Of a stretch of DNA of 64,000 nucleotides, positions 52,535-62,929 are shown in pieces. How positions within the stretch are numbered: position 1 is the first letter of the stretch; the number at the start of each line of letters is the position of its first letter. The position numbers and the translations under genes were made by a program. Below the pieces are notes generated by a model, which was not told where the DNA came from, ran no database searches, and saw only the letters and a program-made list of their open reading frames with translations. Source of the DNA: Acidimicrobiaceae bacterium (lineage in GTDB: Bacteria; Actinomycetota; Acidimicrobiia; Acidimicrobiales; JAUTXP01); contig JAUTXP010000052.1 in assembly GCA_030837965.1 (NCBI GenBank), positions 1 to 64,000 on the forward strand, written 5' to 3'.

Positions 52535-53772
52535 CGTTGCAGGACGACACGACGGTCGCCGAGGCCCCCGACCTCGACGTCGATGCCATCCACCTTCCTG
52601 ACGTCACCCGGCGCACCGAGATCCGTCGGCAAAGGGCCGAGCGGCGTCGGTCCCGTCGCATCCGCAACCTCCGGTACGCGGGCGCCGCCCTCGTCGCGTT
52701 GCTGATCGTCGTCCTAGGCGTGGCGTTGTGGCCGTCCTCCAAACCAGGGCGGGTCTCGACCGCGAAGGGCGCGTCGACGCAAGGCGCGGCCGCCGCCGTC
52801 CCGCCCGTGCTGCTCGCCCAACAGGACTCGACGGGCAAGGCCGTCTCGCTCACCCTGCTGGTCCCCGGCGCGAAGGGCAAGGGCGGCGCCCTCATCCTCA
52901 TCCCGCCCGGCACCATGACCGAGGTGGCGTCACTCGGTCTCGAGCCGGTGGGCACATCGCTGGCCCTCGGCGGCGCCCAGCGCCTCGACGCAACCATGGA
53001 GAACCTTCTCGGCGTGACCATCGGCGACGTGCTGGCCCTAGACGACGCCGCTCTGACCGGCTTGGTGCAGGCCGCGGGGCCTCTCACCGTGCGGGTGCCC
53101 GAGCGGGTGGAGCAGGTCGACGCCACCGGCCGGGTCAACGTGCTCTACGAGCCTGGCCCGCACCGGGTGCCGGCCCAGGACGCGCCAGCCTTTTTGGCCG
53201 CAAAGGGGCAGAGCAACGACCTGGCCCGACTGGCCCGGCACCAGGCCTACTGGGATGCCTGGCTGGCTCGACTGAGGGACCAGCGGTCGGCGGTGCCACA
53301 GCAGCCGCCAGGGCTGGCCAAGGCCGTGAACGCGCTCTTGTCTGGTGGCCCCGACGACGTGGTGACCCGCGTGCTGCCTGTCCAGGCCCTCGGTGCTTCC
53401 GGCGAGGACGGCGAGCTGTACCAGGTCCAGGCCGACGAGCTTCGGCGGATGGTCGGTTCGCTCTTCCCCGGGCCGCGGCCCGGCGCATCCGTGCGCCCCC
53501 GGCTGCAGATCCTCAACGGCACTGGCGCGGTGGGCCTGGCCCAGCAGGTGTCGGACCAGCTCCGGCCCCTCGGCGTGGAGGTCAAGCTGACCGGCAACGC
53601 GGGCAGGCTCGACTACACCGAGACCCAAGTGGTGTTCTACCGGCGCAGTGACGAGGCTGTGGCCCAGCGGGTACAAAAGGCCTTGGGCGCGGGGCGGCTG
53701 GTGTTGAGCCGCAACCCGCTCGACGTCGTCGACGTGACCGTCATCGTGGGAAGGGACTACAAGCCGCAGTGA
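52531..53772 (+). CDS. LCP-like/LytR C-terminal domain membrane protein
   Basis: 413 residues. A basic cytoplasmic start (RRTEIRRQRAERRRSRRIRN) precedes a single membrane helix (AGAALVALLIVVLGVALW). An extracytoplasmic region follows that resembles a degenerate LCP domain (GGALILIPPGTMTEVASLGL, then ENLLGVTIGDVLALDDAALT). A LytR_C domain closes it (RPRLQILNGTGAVGLAQQVS, then VVFYRRSDEAVAQRVQKALG). LCP proteins attach polymers to peptidoglycan, but key catalytic Arg residues are not obvious here, so it may be structural. Conserved between nadD and rsfS in actinobacteria. Confidence 0.88.
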   Translation: MTLQDDTTVAEAPDLDVDAIHLPDVTRRTEIRRQRAERRRSRRIRNLRYAGAALVALLIVVLGVALWPSSKPGRVSTAKGASTQGAAAAVPPVLLAQQDSTGKAVSLTLLVPGAKGKGGALILIPPGTMTEVASLGLEPVGTSLALGGAQRLDATMENLLGVTIGDVLALDDAALTGLVQAAGPLTVRVPERVEQVDATGRVNVLYEPGPHRVPAQDAPAFLAAKGQSNDLARLARHQAYWDAWLARLRDQRSAVPQQPPGLAKAVNALLSGGPDDVVTRVLPVQALGASGEDGELYQVQADELRRMVGSLFPGPRPGASVRPRLQILNGTGAVGLAQQVSDQLRPLGVEVKLTGNAGRLDYTETQVVFYRRSDEAVAQRVQKALGAGRLVLSRNPLDVVDVTVIVGRDYKPQ

Positions 53773-53788
53773 GCAGCGTGAGCAGCAA

Positions 53789-54187
53789 GTGAGCAGCGAC
53801 AGCCGAGCAACTCGTTCCGTCGACTTGGCCGTCGTGGCGGCCAGGGCCGCATCGGGCAAGAAGGCCGACGACGTGATTGTGTTGAAGGTCGGCTCGGTGC
53901 TGGCCATCACCGACGTGTTCGTCATCGCCTCGGCGGGCAACGACCGTCTGGTGCGCACCATTGCCGACGAGGTCGAGCGCCAGGTGAAAGAAGCGGGCGG
54001 GCCGGGGCCGCTGCGGGTCGAGGGCAAGGCCGACGCCCGGTGGCTGCTGCTCGACTACGGCGACTTCGTGGTCCACGTGTTCCTGGACGAGGTTCGCAAG
54101 TTCTACGACCTCGAACGGCTGTGGTCCGACGCGCCGCGCGTGGACTGGGAAGAGGGCGCCGCGCCCGCAGTCTCTTCGTCGGCCTGA
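53789..54187 (+). CDS. rsfS: Ribosomal silencing factor RsfS
   Basis: 132 residues, GTG 53789. The family core is complete: KADDVIVLKVGSVLAITDVF, VIASAGNDRLVRTIADEVE, ARWLLLDYGDFVVHVFLDEV and RKFYDLERLWSDA. It binds ribosomal protein L14 and blocks 30S joining when nutrients are low. Three copies of GTGAGCAGC precede the gene, so the start among them is uncertain. A strong hairpin follows the stop. Confidence 0.96.
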   Translation: MSSDSRATRSVDLAVVAARAASGKKADDVIVLKVGSVLAITDVFVIASAGNDRLVRTIADEVERQVKEAGGPGPLRVEGKADARWLLLDYGDFVVHVFLDEVRKFYDLERLWSDAPRVDWEEGAAPAVSSSA

Positions 54188-54197
54188 GCCCAGCCCC

Positions 54198-54230
54198 GCC
54201 TTCCCACAGGGACTGGCCCTGCGGGAAGGC
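54198..54230. terminator. Hairpin after rsfS
   Basis: GCCTTCCCACAGGG (54198-54211) pairs with CCCTGCGGGAAGGC (54217-54230), with one mismatch and a five-base loop, between the convergent ends of rsfS and the LPXTG gene. Likely a shared terminator without a T-run. Confidence 0.65.
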
Positions 54231-54249
54231 GAGACGTGGCATGGCCGGT

Positions 54250-55128
54250 TCAGGCCGCAGCCGCCCGTGACCTGCGCACCAGGAACGTCCCGGTGCCCAG
54301 GAGGGCGACAGCCGCCAGCGCCAGCGTGAGCAAGTCCGCGCCGGCTCCCGTCAGCGGCAGGGCGGCACTGCCCCGAACCGCTTGTGCGCCCATGACCGCG
54401 GTGCCCGAGCCGCCCCCGCCCCGCGTCTCCGCTGAGGCCAGGACTGCGCCGGATGCCGCGCCCGCCGGCGCGATGTCAGCCCGCTCGAAGCCGACGCCCT
54501 CGACCTGGGTGACAATGCAGTCCCGCGAGTCGATGACCCCGTCCCCGTTGGCGTCGACGGCCATCTGGCCGCCTGCGCACTCGGTTGCAGGCTTGGGTGC
54601 GTCGTCGGCCGAGTGGCCGCCCGACATCTCGGTGCCGCCGACCACAGGGGGCGGCGTATGGGTGGAGCCCGTCGAGCCGGAGCCGGTCGTGCCGGAGCCC
54701 GTCGAGCCGGTGCCCGTCGAGCCGGAGCCCGTCGAGCCCGTGCGGCAACCGGTGTGGGCCGGGTTGGATCGCCCGACGCCATGGTTGCCATCACACTCAT
54801 AGCCATTGTTGTGGTCAGACCCGCCGGGCGCCTGGCCCTTGGGGTTCTTGTTGTCGGCCTTGCCGACACAGCCCGCGCAGGGCTTGCCCTTTGCCTCTCC
54901 TCCACCGTTGCCGTTGCCCGACGGCGAGCCGTCACGGGTGCTGTCGTACGACCCGTGCTGGTTGGCGCCGTGACCTGAGTAGTCGGCGTTGGACGCGGGC
55001 TGGGGGGAGGAGGTGTCTGTGTCGTGCTTGGGGGCGGCCGATGCAACACCGGTCAGTAGGAAGAGGCCAACGGCGACTCCGCAGATGAATGTGACGACGC
55101 GTCGAAGACTGGTCGTATTGGTGGACAC
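54250..55128 (-). CDS. LPXTG-type sortase substrate with Ser/Thr/Gly repeats and a dockerin-like loop
   Basis: 292 residues from GTG 55128 behind GGGAG. A signal peptide (RRVVTFICGVAVGLFLLTGV, then ASAAP) is followed by a low-complexity region with GSTGSGSTGTGSTGSG repeats. A Ca2+-loop-like segment DANGDGVIDSRDC resembles dockerin/EF-hand loops. Near the C-terminus LPLTG (residue 257) precedes a hydrophobic helix and RRSR, a standard sortase signal. It should be anchored to the cell wall; no sortase gene is in the window. Cys pairs (KPCAGCVG) are also present. Confidence 0.82.
   Translation of the reverse strand: MSTNTTSLRRVVTFICGVAVGLFLLTGVASAAPKHDTDTSSPQPASNADYSGHGANQHGSYDSTRDGSPSGNGNGGGEAKGKPCAGCVGKADNKNPKGQAPGGSDHNNGYECDGNHGVGRSNPAHTGCRTGSTGSGSTGTGSTGSGTTGSGSTGSTHTPPPVVGGTEMSGGHSADDAPKPATECAGGQMAVDANGDGVIDSRDCIVTQVEGVGFERADIAPAGAASGAVLASAETRGGGGSGTAVMGAQAVRGSAALPLTGAGADLLTLALAAVALLGTGTFLVRRSRAAAA
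54665..54740. repeat. Tandem repeat coding for Ser-Gly-Thr-rich segment
   Basis: Alternating GTCGAGCCGGAGCC and GTCGAGCCGGTGCC-type units, period about 12 bases, inside the LPXTG gene. Such repeats vary in copy number by slippage and would change stalk length. Confidence 0.7.
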
Positions 55129-55424
55129 TGCTTGCTCCCGTCCGGTAGAGGAGGCGCAGGATGCGCCTCGTGCTGGGCGGGTCGGTCGCGCCACTCACTC
55201 CCCGTGCGGTCTAGGCGCCCGCTTTGTCTCCGTGCCCCTGGCTGGGGCCGGTGAGGATCGCACGGATCAATGCTTCCCTGTCGGGCCTCGCCGCCGGCTC
55301 CGGATGCCGCCGTCGTGATCCGACGGTGGATACATCGGTCGACCACTCTCCGTGCTTGAGGAGGATGTGGCCCGATTGGGCCAGGCGTGTCACCGCCCGC
55401 CTCTGCGCTCTATGCGGTCGGCCG
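55129..55424. other. Gap between the LPXTG and patatin genes
   Basis: About 296 bases. A minus-strand frame from GTG 55393 to 55211 would give a 60-residue protein (RLAQSGHILLKHGEWSTDVS onward) with moderately coding-like codons, but no ribosome site or family resemblance was seen. The rest should hold the promoter of the LPXTG gene. No riboswitch was recognised. Confidence 0.3.
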
Positions 55425-56324
55425 TCAGCCGCCGACGGCGATGGGCGCCTCGTGATGGTCGAGCCACTGGGCCGTAGTGGCATAGCCCTGGTCCACGAGT
55501 TTGCGGGAGTGGCGGAAGTCGTCGTAGCGGAGCTTGCCGGGATCGACTCCGGGCAGGACGAGCAGCTCGACGCCTTCGGGCGGGTCGGCCACCTCGCGCA
55601 GGAAACGATGGTTGCGGGCGATGGAAAAGGACTGCACGAGCACGTCGAGCGGCTTGCGGGGCTGGGGCCGAGGCCGCTCGAAGTTGCCCACGTGGAAGAC
55701 GACGATGCGGGTGCCGCCCAACACCAGGCCCCGGGAGATGGGGACGTTGTCGACGACGGCACCGTCGATCAGCAGGTCGTCGCCGATCTGCACGGGCGGG
55801 AAGATGGCGGGAAGGGCGGCCGAGGCCAGGATGGGGTCGACGACAGGCCCGGTGCTGAACCAGCGGTCGTGGCCGGTGGACAGGGACGTGGCCACCACTT
55901 GGAACGGGAGCGGGAACTCCTCGAAGGTCTGCCAGGGGAGGGTGGTCTCGAGCAGCCTGCGCAGGCCGTCGTTGGGTTGCAGGGAATGGCCTCGGTGGGT
56001 GAGCAGGCGCAGGCCGGAGAGGCGTCCGGCCGGGCAGATCACGTCTTCTTTGATGGCCAGCCAGATGTCGGCCAAACGCTCCATGCCGGTGAGCGAGGGG
56101 TCGGCCGCCACCGCGGCCGCGTTCAGGGCGCCGACGGAGCACCCGACCACCGCGTCCGGGACGATGCCGCGCTCGATGACCGCTTTGAGCATGCCCACCT
56201 GGATGGCGCCCAGGTTGCCGCCGCCGCCGAGCACGAAGACCGTGCGCGACGGGTTGCCCTCGCCGTTGCCGTCTGTTGGCGCCTGGTCGTGTCGGCGCAC
56301 CCATGGAAGGTGAAGGATCGACAT
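55425..56324 (-). CDS. Patatin-like phospholipase family protein
   Basis: 299 residues. The oxyanion loop is TVFVLGGGGNLGAIQVGMLK, the nucleophile elbow VVGCSVGALNAAAV (GxSxG with Ser), and the catalytic Asp is in LLIDGAVVDNVPIS (DGA motif). It cleaves acyl groups from lipids, probably in the cytoplasm as no signal peptide is seen. It is divergent from an XRE regulator, with repeated GCGCCCAAA boxes in between. Confidence 0.92.
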   Translation of the reverse strand: MSILHLPWVRRHDQAPTDGNGEGNPSRTVFVLGGGGNLGAIQVGMLKAVIERGIVPDAVVGCSVGALNAAAVAADPSLTGMERLADIWLAIKEDVICPAGRLSGLRLLTHRGHSLQPNDGLRRLLETTLPWQTFEEFPLPFQVVATSLSTGHDRWFSTGPVVDPILASAALPAIFPPVQIGDDLLIDGAVVDNVPISRGLVLGGTRIVVFHVGNFERPRPQPRKPLDVLVQSFSIARNHRFLREVADPPEGVELLVLPGVDPGKLRYDDFRHSRKLVDQGYATTAQWLDHHEAPIAVGG

Positions 56325-56400
56325 GGGCGTTCCCCTTCTCTGCCCCTGTGTTCGGAGTACGCCCCGCGACCGTTGTCCGGCAATGGCCCGATGTGGTCAT

Positions 56401-56572
56401 TTTGGGCGCAGCCCGTGGCTAGTCCGGGACGCCTTACGCGGGTTCGTGGGGTTCGGACGGCCCCGAGCTGGACGTGGCCGGGCCCGCGTGGTTTTCGCAT
56501 TTGGGCGCAGTTGACCACCGCCACGGTGCACAACTGCGCCCAAATGCCGGCGGGGCCGCGCCCAAATGCCGG
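56401..56572. promoter_or_regulatory. Four TTTGGGCGC boxes including a 17-bp inverted repeat
   Basis: TTTGGGCGC occurs on the plus strand at 56401-56409 and 56500-56508 and on the minus strand at 56536-56544 and 56558-56566. The two central copies lie in perfect arms GCATTTGGGCGCAGTTG and CAACTGCGCCCAAATGC (56497-56513, 56531-56547). The location, between the divergent patatin and XRE genes, suggests operators. Confidence 0.5.
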
Positions 56573-56596
56573 GCCGCCCCCGCCGCCCTTGCCGGA

Positions 56597-56639
56597 CTGG
56601 AGGACATGGACTGCGGAAACCGCAGTCCATGTCCTCCAG
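56597..56639. repeat. Palindromic element, family 1 copy 3
   Basis: CTGGAGGACATGGACTGCGG and CCGCAGTCCATGTCCTCCAG are perfect 20-base arms separated by AAA. The outer TGGAGGACAT matches the copies at 2952 and 23835. It lies in the patatin-XRE intergenic region, not at a gene end. Confidence 0.85.
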
Positions 56640-56743
56640 ACGTGCTTGGAGGCGCGCGAAAGCCTGGCGCGGCGGGCCAAAAATCCCTTGGGAGTGTCCC
56701 ACACGCCGGGTGTCGCACCGACGATACTCATAGGATGCAACCC

Positions 56744-57025
56744 ATGGAGATGCCCACCCCCCGGGCCAACATTGTGTTCGGGCAGCGCTTGCGGGCCGTG
56801 CGCAAAGATCGGGGCTGGACGCTGCGCGTCCTGGCCTCGAAGGCCGGCGTGCATTGGACATACCTCGGCCAAGTGGAGCGCGGCGAGCGCAACGTGTCGC
56901 TGCTCACCATCCTGCGATTGTCGAAGGCCTTGGGCATCGACGCAGGCGTGTTGCTCAAGGGCCTGCGGGCCGACGTGGACCCTGGCCATGAGGCCGACCC
57001 CGACCAGCCTTCCGACGACGACTGA
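56744..57025 (+). CDS. Small XRE-family HTH regulator
   Basis: 93 residues. The HTH is clear: IVFGQRLRAVRKDRGWTLRV, then LASKAGVHWTYLGQVERGER and NVSLLTILRLSKALGIDAGV. A short acidic tail (ADPDQPSDDD) follows. TAGGAT at 56731-56736 could be a -10 element putting transcription start at ATG 56744 (leaderless); ATG 56735 is in frame and possible. The repeated TTTGGGCGC boxes upstream are candidate binding sites, and patatin is the likely divergent target. Confidence 0.85.
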   Translation: MEMPTPRANIVFGQRLRAVRKDRGWTLRVLASKAGVHWTYLGQVERGERNVSLLTILRLSKALGIDAGVLLKGLRADVDPGHEADPDQPSDDD

Positions 57026-57122
57026 GCCAACCAGGCGGACGCGCAATGCGGACGGGCAGCGCAGGCCTGTCAGTGCGGGCGGACAGTGCGCCACCGCCGC
57101 TGGCAAGCCGCACGGCGGGGAG

Positions 57123-57195
57123 TGGAGCTGATGAGAATCGAACTCACGACCTCTTGCATGCCATGCAAGCGCTCTGCCAACTGAGCTACAGCCCC
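57123..57195 (-). tRNA. tRNA-Ala (anticodon GGC)
   Basis: On the minus strand: acceptor GGGGCTG pairing with CAGCTCC, D arm GCTCAGTTGGCAGAGC, anticodon arm CTTGC-ATGGCAT-GCAAG with GGC in the loop, and TPsiC arm GTGAGTTCGATTCTCAT. Discriminator A at 57123; CCA is not encoded. All arms fold. Confidence 0.97.
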
Positions 57196-57345
57196 GAAGG
57201 ACGATCAAGATAGCAGCCCCCGTCGGCGCCCCTCAGACCCGTATGAACCGCCACGGCGCCGCCAATCACCGCCCACGGCGCCCCCCGACGCACCCCCTTC
57301 CAATCCAGCCGGGACGCTTCGGCCGCATCACTACCATCGGCGGCC

Positions 57346-59763
<2,418 letters not shown>

Positions 59764-59767
59764 CCGC

Positions 59768-60238
59768 ATGCCGTTGACTGTGGTCGTCGTGGACGACGAG
59801 CCCATGATCCGCGACCTGCTCAGGCTCAGGCTGCGCCTCGACGGTCGGTTCGCCGTGGTCGGCGAGGCCAACGACCCCGACCACGGCCTCACCCTGGTTC
59901 AAGACCATCGCCCCGACGTGGTGCTGCTCGACGTGCACCTGGCCGAGGACTCCGGCCTGCGCGTGCTGGAGGCCATGGCGGCCCGGTCGCCCGACACCAA
60001 GCTGGTGGTCTTCAGCGGAGCGGCCCAGCCCGAGATGGTCGAAAGGGCCTATCGACTGGGCGCCCACCTCGTCGTGGAGAAGCTGATGAATTCGGACGCG
60101 CTGGCCGACGCCATGGCCGCGCTGTGCACCGCTGGGGGTGCGCCGAGTGACGGCGCCGACAACCCCCGTGAGTCTTTGGGGAAAGAAGCCCGGCATCCGG
60201 TAACCGGCCCTGAGGCGAGGCAGTCGGAGCCACCGTGA
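59768..60238 (+). CDS. Single-domain response regulator (receiver only)
   Basis: 156 residues. Receiver core: PLTVVVVDDEPMIRDLLRLR, phosphoacceptor in PDVVLLDVHLAEDSGLRVLE, and the switch Ser/Lys in KLVVFSGAAQPEMV and LVVEKLMNSDALADAMAALC. No output domain follows; the last 40 residues are disordered. It sits four bases after leuS and overlaps the acyl-AMP ligase gene (GTGA). It may act through protein partners. A sensor kinase is not in the window. Confidence 0.9.
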   Translation: MPLTVVVVDDEPMIRDLLRLRLRLDGRFAVVGEANDPDHGLTLVQDHRPDVVLLDVHLAEDSGLRVLEAMAARSPDTKLVVFSGAAQPEMVERAYRLGAHLVVEKLMNSDALADAMAALCTAGGAPSDGADNPRESLGKEARHPVTGPEARQSEPP

Positions 60239-61878
60239 CCACTCTCGTCTCCCGCATCCAGCGCGCCTCGGCGCGTCCCACCGGTGTGACCTTCATCAGC
60301 GGAGAGTCCCAGCAGCGGGTGACGTGGGGCCGGTTCCACGAGGAGGCCACCGCCATGGCCGGCGCCATGCAGGCGCGTGGCGTGGCCCCCGGAGACCACA
60401 TCGCCCTCCTCGGCCCCACGACCCGGCCGCTCGTCACCGCCATCCAGGCCGCCTGGTTGACCGGCGCGACAGTGGTGGTGCTGCCGCTGCCCATGCGGAT
60501 GGGGTCGCTCGAGGAGTTCGTCCTGCAGACCCGCGCCCGGATGGCCAGCGCCGACGTCACCTTGGCCGTCATCGACCCTGACCTGGCCCCGTTCATCGAG
60601 CCCGTCGCGGGCGACCCGCCGATGGTGCTGTTGTCAGACCTGTCGCAACGAGCGGATGCGTCCCGCTACGAGGAGCCCAAGCTGGGCGGGGACGACCTGG
60701 CCGTGCTCCAGTTCACCAGCGGGTCGACGGCCGATCCCAAGGGCGTCATGCTCCCGCACCGCACGATCCTGGCCAACCTCGACGGTGCCGCGGCCGCGGC
60801 CCAGCTCGACCCCGACGACGACGTGCTCGTGTCCTGGCTGCCGCTGTACCACGACATGGGCCTCATCGGCCTGCTGACCCTGCCCATGGTCACGGGCACG
60901 GAGCTGGTGTTGGCCGCGCCGCAGGACTTCCTCGCCGCCCCGGTCCGCTGGATGGAATGGATCAGCCACTTCGGCGGGACCGCGACGGCGGGGCCCAACT
61001 TCTCCTACGCGCTGGCCGCAAGGGCGCTGACCCGCTCTCCCCAGTTGGACCTGTCTCGTTGGCGCGTCGCCCTCAACGGGGCCGAGCCCGTCAACCCCGC
61101 GACCATGGCCGCCTTCTTGGAGGCGGGCGCCCGCCACGGCTTCCGACCGGGTGCCGCCTTCCCCGCGTTCGGCATGGCCGAGGTGGCCATTGCCGGAACG
61201 TTCCCGGAGCCCATGTCCGGCATCAGGATCGACACCGTCGACCGCCACTCGCTCGAGTCCGAGCACTACGCCGCGCCGGTGGCGGTGGACGATCACCACG
61301 GCAAGGCCTTCGCCCTGTTGGGAAGGCCCGTCCCCGGCTTGGAGATCCGCATCTGCGACCCGGCCACCGGGCAGGTGCGGCGCGAGCGCGAGGTGGGTGA
61401 ACTGGAGATCAGGGGCACGTCGGTGACGCCGGGCTACTACAAGCGCCCGGAGGCCACGGCCGCATCGTTCCGAGGCGACTGGCTCCGCACGGGCGACCTG
61501 GCCTACACGGTCGACGGCGAGCTGGTGGTGTGCGGGCGCATCAAGGACGTGATCATCGTGGGCGGGCGCAACGTGTTCCCCGAGGACGTGGAGCGGGCGG
61601 CCGAGGCAGTGGACGGGGTTCGGGCGGGCAACGTGATCGCCTTCGGAGTGGAGAGCAACCGAGGCCGCGAGGGCGTCGTCGTGGTGGCCGAGACCAAGGC
61701 CGACGACCCGACCTGCGTGCGCTCGGCGCTGGCCGAGCGGGTGCGCGAGACAGTCGGCCTGCCCCCGCGGGAGATCGTGCTGGTGACGCCGGGCAGCCTG
61801 CCCAAGACATCGTCGGGCAAGCTCCAGCGCTCGCTCTGCAAGCAGCGCTACTTGGGCTCGGAGCTCCAGCTCGCCTGA
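60235..61878 (+). CDS. Fatty acyl-AMP ligase / acyl-CoA synthetase-like (ANL family)
   Basis: 547 residues, GTG 60235. ANL motifs in order: P-loop-like LQFTSGSTADPKGVMLPHRT, the ATP/acyl site FPAFGMAEVAIAGTF, GELEIRGTSVTPGYYKRPEA, TGDLAYTVDGELVVCGRIKD and the C-terminal GSLPKTSSGKLQRSL (Lys). The FGMAE rather than YGTTE pattern and the DxxxxWLPLYHDMGLIG segment are typical of FadD32-like fatty acyl-AMP ligases. It activates a fatty or related acid with ATP. No polyketide synthase partner is in the window. Confidence 0.9.
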   Translation: MTTLVSRIQRASARPTGVTFISGESQQRVTWGRFHEEATAMAGAMQARGVAPGDHIALLGPTTRPLVTAIQAAWLTGATVVVLPLPMRMGSLEEFVLQTRARMASADVTLAVIDPDLAPFIEPVAGDPPMVLLSDLSQRADASRYEEPKLGGDDLAVLQFTSGSTADPKGVMLPHRTILANLDGAAAAAQLDPDDDVLVSWLPLYHDMGLIGLLTLPMVTGTELVLAAPQDFLAAPVRWMEWISHFGGTATAGPNFSYALAARALTRSPQLDLSRWRVALNGAEPVNPATMAAFLEAGARHGFRPGAAFPAFGMAEVAIAGTFPEPMSGIRIDTVDRHSLESEHYAAPVAVDDHHGKAFALLGRPVPGLEIRICDPATGQVRREREVGELEIRGTSVTPGYYKRPEATAASFRGDWLRTGDLAYTVDGELVVCGRIKDVIIVGGRNVFPEDVERAAEAVDGVRAGNVIAFGVESNRGREGVVVVAETKADDPTCVRSALAERVRETVGLPPREIVLVTPGSLPKTSSGKLQRSLCKQRYLGSELQLA

Positions 61879-62240
61879 TTCACGCGCGCCTCCAACTGGG
61901 AGCGCAACAGCGTCTGCACTCGGGCCACGACCAGCGAAGGGGTCGTGGCCCGAGTCGCGACCAGCACGAAGGGGATCTGGCCGGTCTCCGGGTCGGGGCG
62001 CAGGTCGATGACCAGCTTCTCGACCGCGTCGTCGTCCATGGCCGAGTCCACCACCACGCCGGCCAGCCAGCCGTGGGCGATGCGGTCCTTGGCCTGGGCC
62101 GCCGAGGCCAGTTGCTCGGCGACGATCCCGGCCTCGTGCAAGGCCCAGGCCAGGTCCCAGCGATCGCCGACATTCTCGCCGACGACCAGTATGGGTCGGT
62201 TCTTGGGGTCGCTCACGGCGTGTACTAGGACGGTTGACAT
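61848..62240 (-). CDS. Receiver-like protein lacking the acidic pair
   Basis: 130 residues. The fold resembles a response regulator receiver (PILVVGENVGDRWDLAWALH, Asp in LAGVVVDSAMDDD, and IPFVLVATRATTPS), but the acidic pair normally after the first strand reads GEN instead of DD, so phosphorylation may be lost. The C-terminus overlaps the end of the acyl-AMP ligase gene by 31 bases. Start ATG 62240 or GTG 62216. It is divergent from a lipoprotein gene. Confidence 0.65.
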   Translation of the reverse strand: MSTVLVHAVSDPKNRPILVVGENVGDRWDLAWALHEAGIVAEQLASAAQAKDRIAHGWLAGVVVDSAMDDDAVEKLVIDLRPDPETGQIPFVLVATRATTPSLVVARVQTLLRSQLEARVNQASWSSEPK

Positions 62241-62248
62241 CCGCGGCA

Positions 62249-62929
62249 ATGACGCGGCGTCTCCGTATCCTCGATCCGGTGCGACGACCCGTCCGGGCGC
62301 TGATGGCCCTCGCCTTGGCGTTGGCCGCCCCGGCGCTCGCCGCGTGCCACAAGGGCGACTCGGCCAAGCCCCGTCCCCCGGCCCGCTCGACCAGCACCAC
62401 GGCCGTCCCCCAGGTCACGGTGACGGCCGCATCCGTGGCCGTCGAATCGATGAAGGCGGACGTGGCCAAGCTGCCCGACGACGTGCGCGACGGCGTGGTC
62501 GCCACCTTGAACGCGTGGGTGGGCACGGGCGTGGTCGCGCCGCTGTTGACGGGCCAGCCACCGGTGGGCCTGGATGCCGTGTTCACGCCCGCGGCCCTGG
62601 CCCGTTTGGTGCCGGGCAGTCCTGACCGGGCCTCCCTCTTGGAGGACACCCGGCCCGGAGAGGGCGTGGTCCAGCCCGAGAAGGCGGCAGTGTCGTTGAC
62701 CGGGCTGGTGGGGGAGAAGGGCGACGTCGGGCTGGTGACGGCCGGGCTGGACGTGTCCGTCGTCTTCGTCAGCGCGGCCGGGGGCTCGTTGCGGATCGCC
62801 CGCACCGGCGAGGTGGTCCTGGTGCCCATGCCCGGTGGGTGGCGGATCGACAGCTACGACGTGGGCACGGCGCGCGACACCCTCCCGCCGCCGCCCGCCA
62901 CCACCACGACCGGGAAGAAGAAGAAGTGA
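62249..62929 (+). CDS. Lipoprotein of unknown function
   Basis: 226 residues from ATG 62249 (TTG 62234 is in frame). A signal sequence ends with the lipobox LAACHKGD. The mature part has a helix-rich half (VAVESMKADVAKLPDDVRDG, then VVATLNAWVGTGVVAPLLTG) and a strand-rich half (LDVSVVFVSAAGGSLRIART, then GGWRIDSYDVGTARDTLPPP). It overlaps the LCP gene (GTGA), so the two probably act together at the envelope. Family not recognised. Confidence 0.75.
   Translation: MTRRLRILDPVRRPVRALMALALALAAPALAACHKGDSAKPRPPARSTSTTAVPQVTVTAASVAVESMKADVAKLPDDVRDGVVATLNAWVGTGVVAPLLTGQPPVGLDAVFTPAALARLVPGSPDRASLLEDTRPGEGVVQPEKAAVSLTGLVGEKGDVGLVTAGLDVSVVFVSAAGGSLRIARTGEVVLVPMPGGWRIDSYDVGTARDTLPPPPATTTTGKKKK

Noticed and set aside
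54680..54740. Tandem repeat as a CRISPR array
   Set aside because: Units are about 12 bases, in frame and coding for STG repeats.
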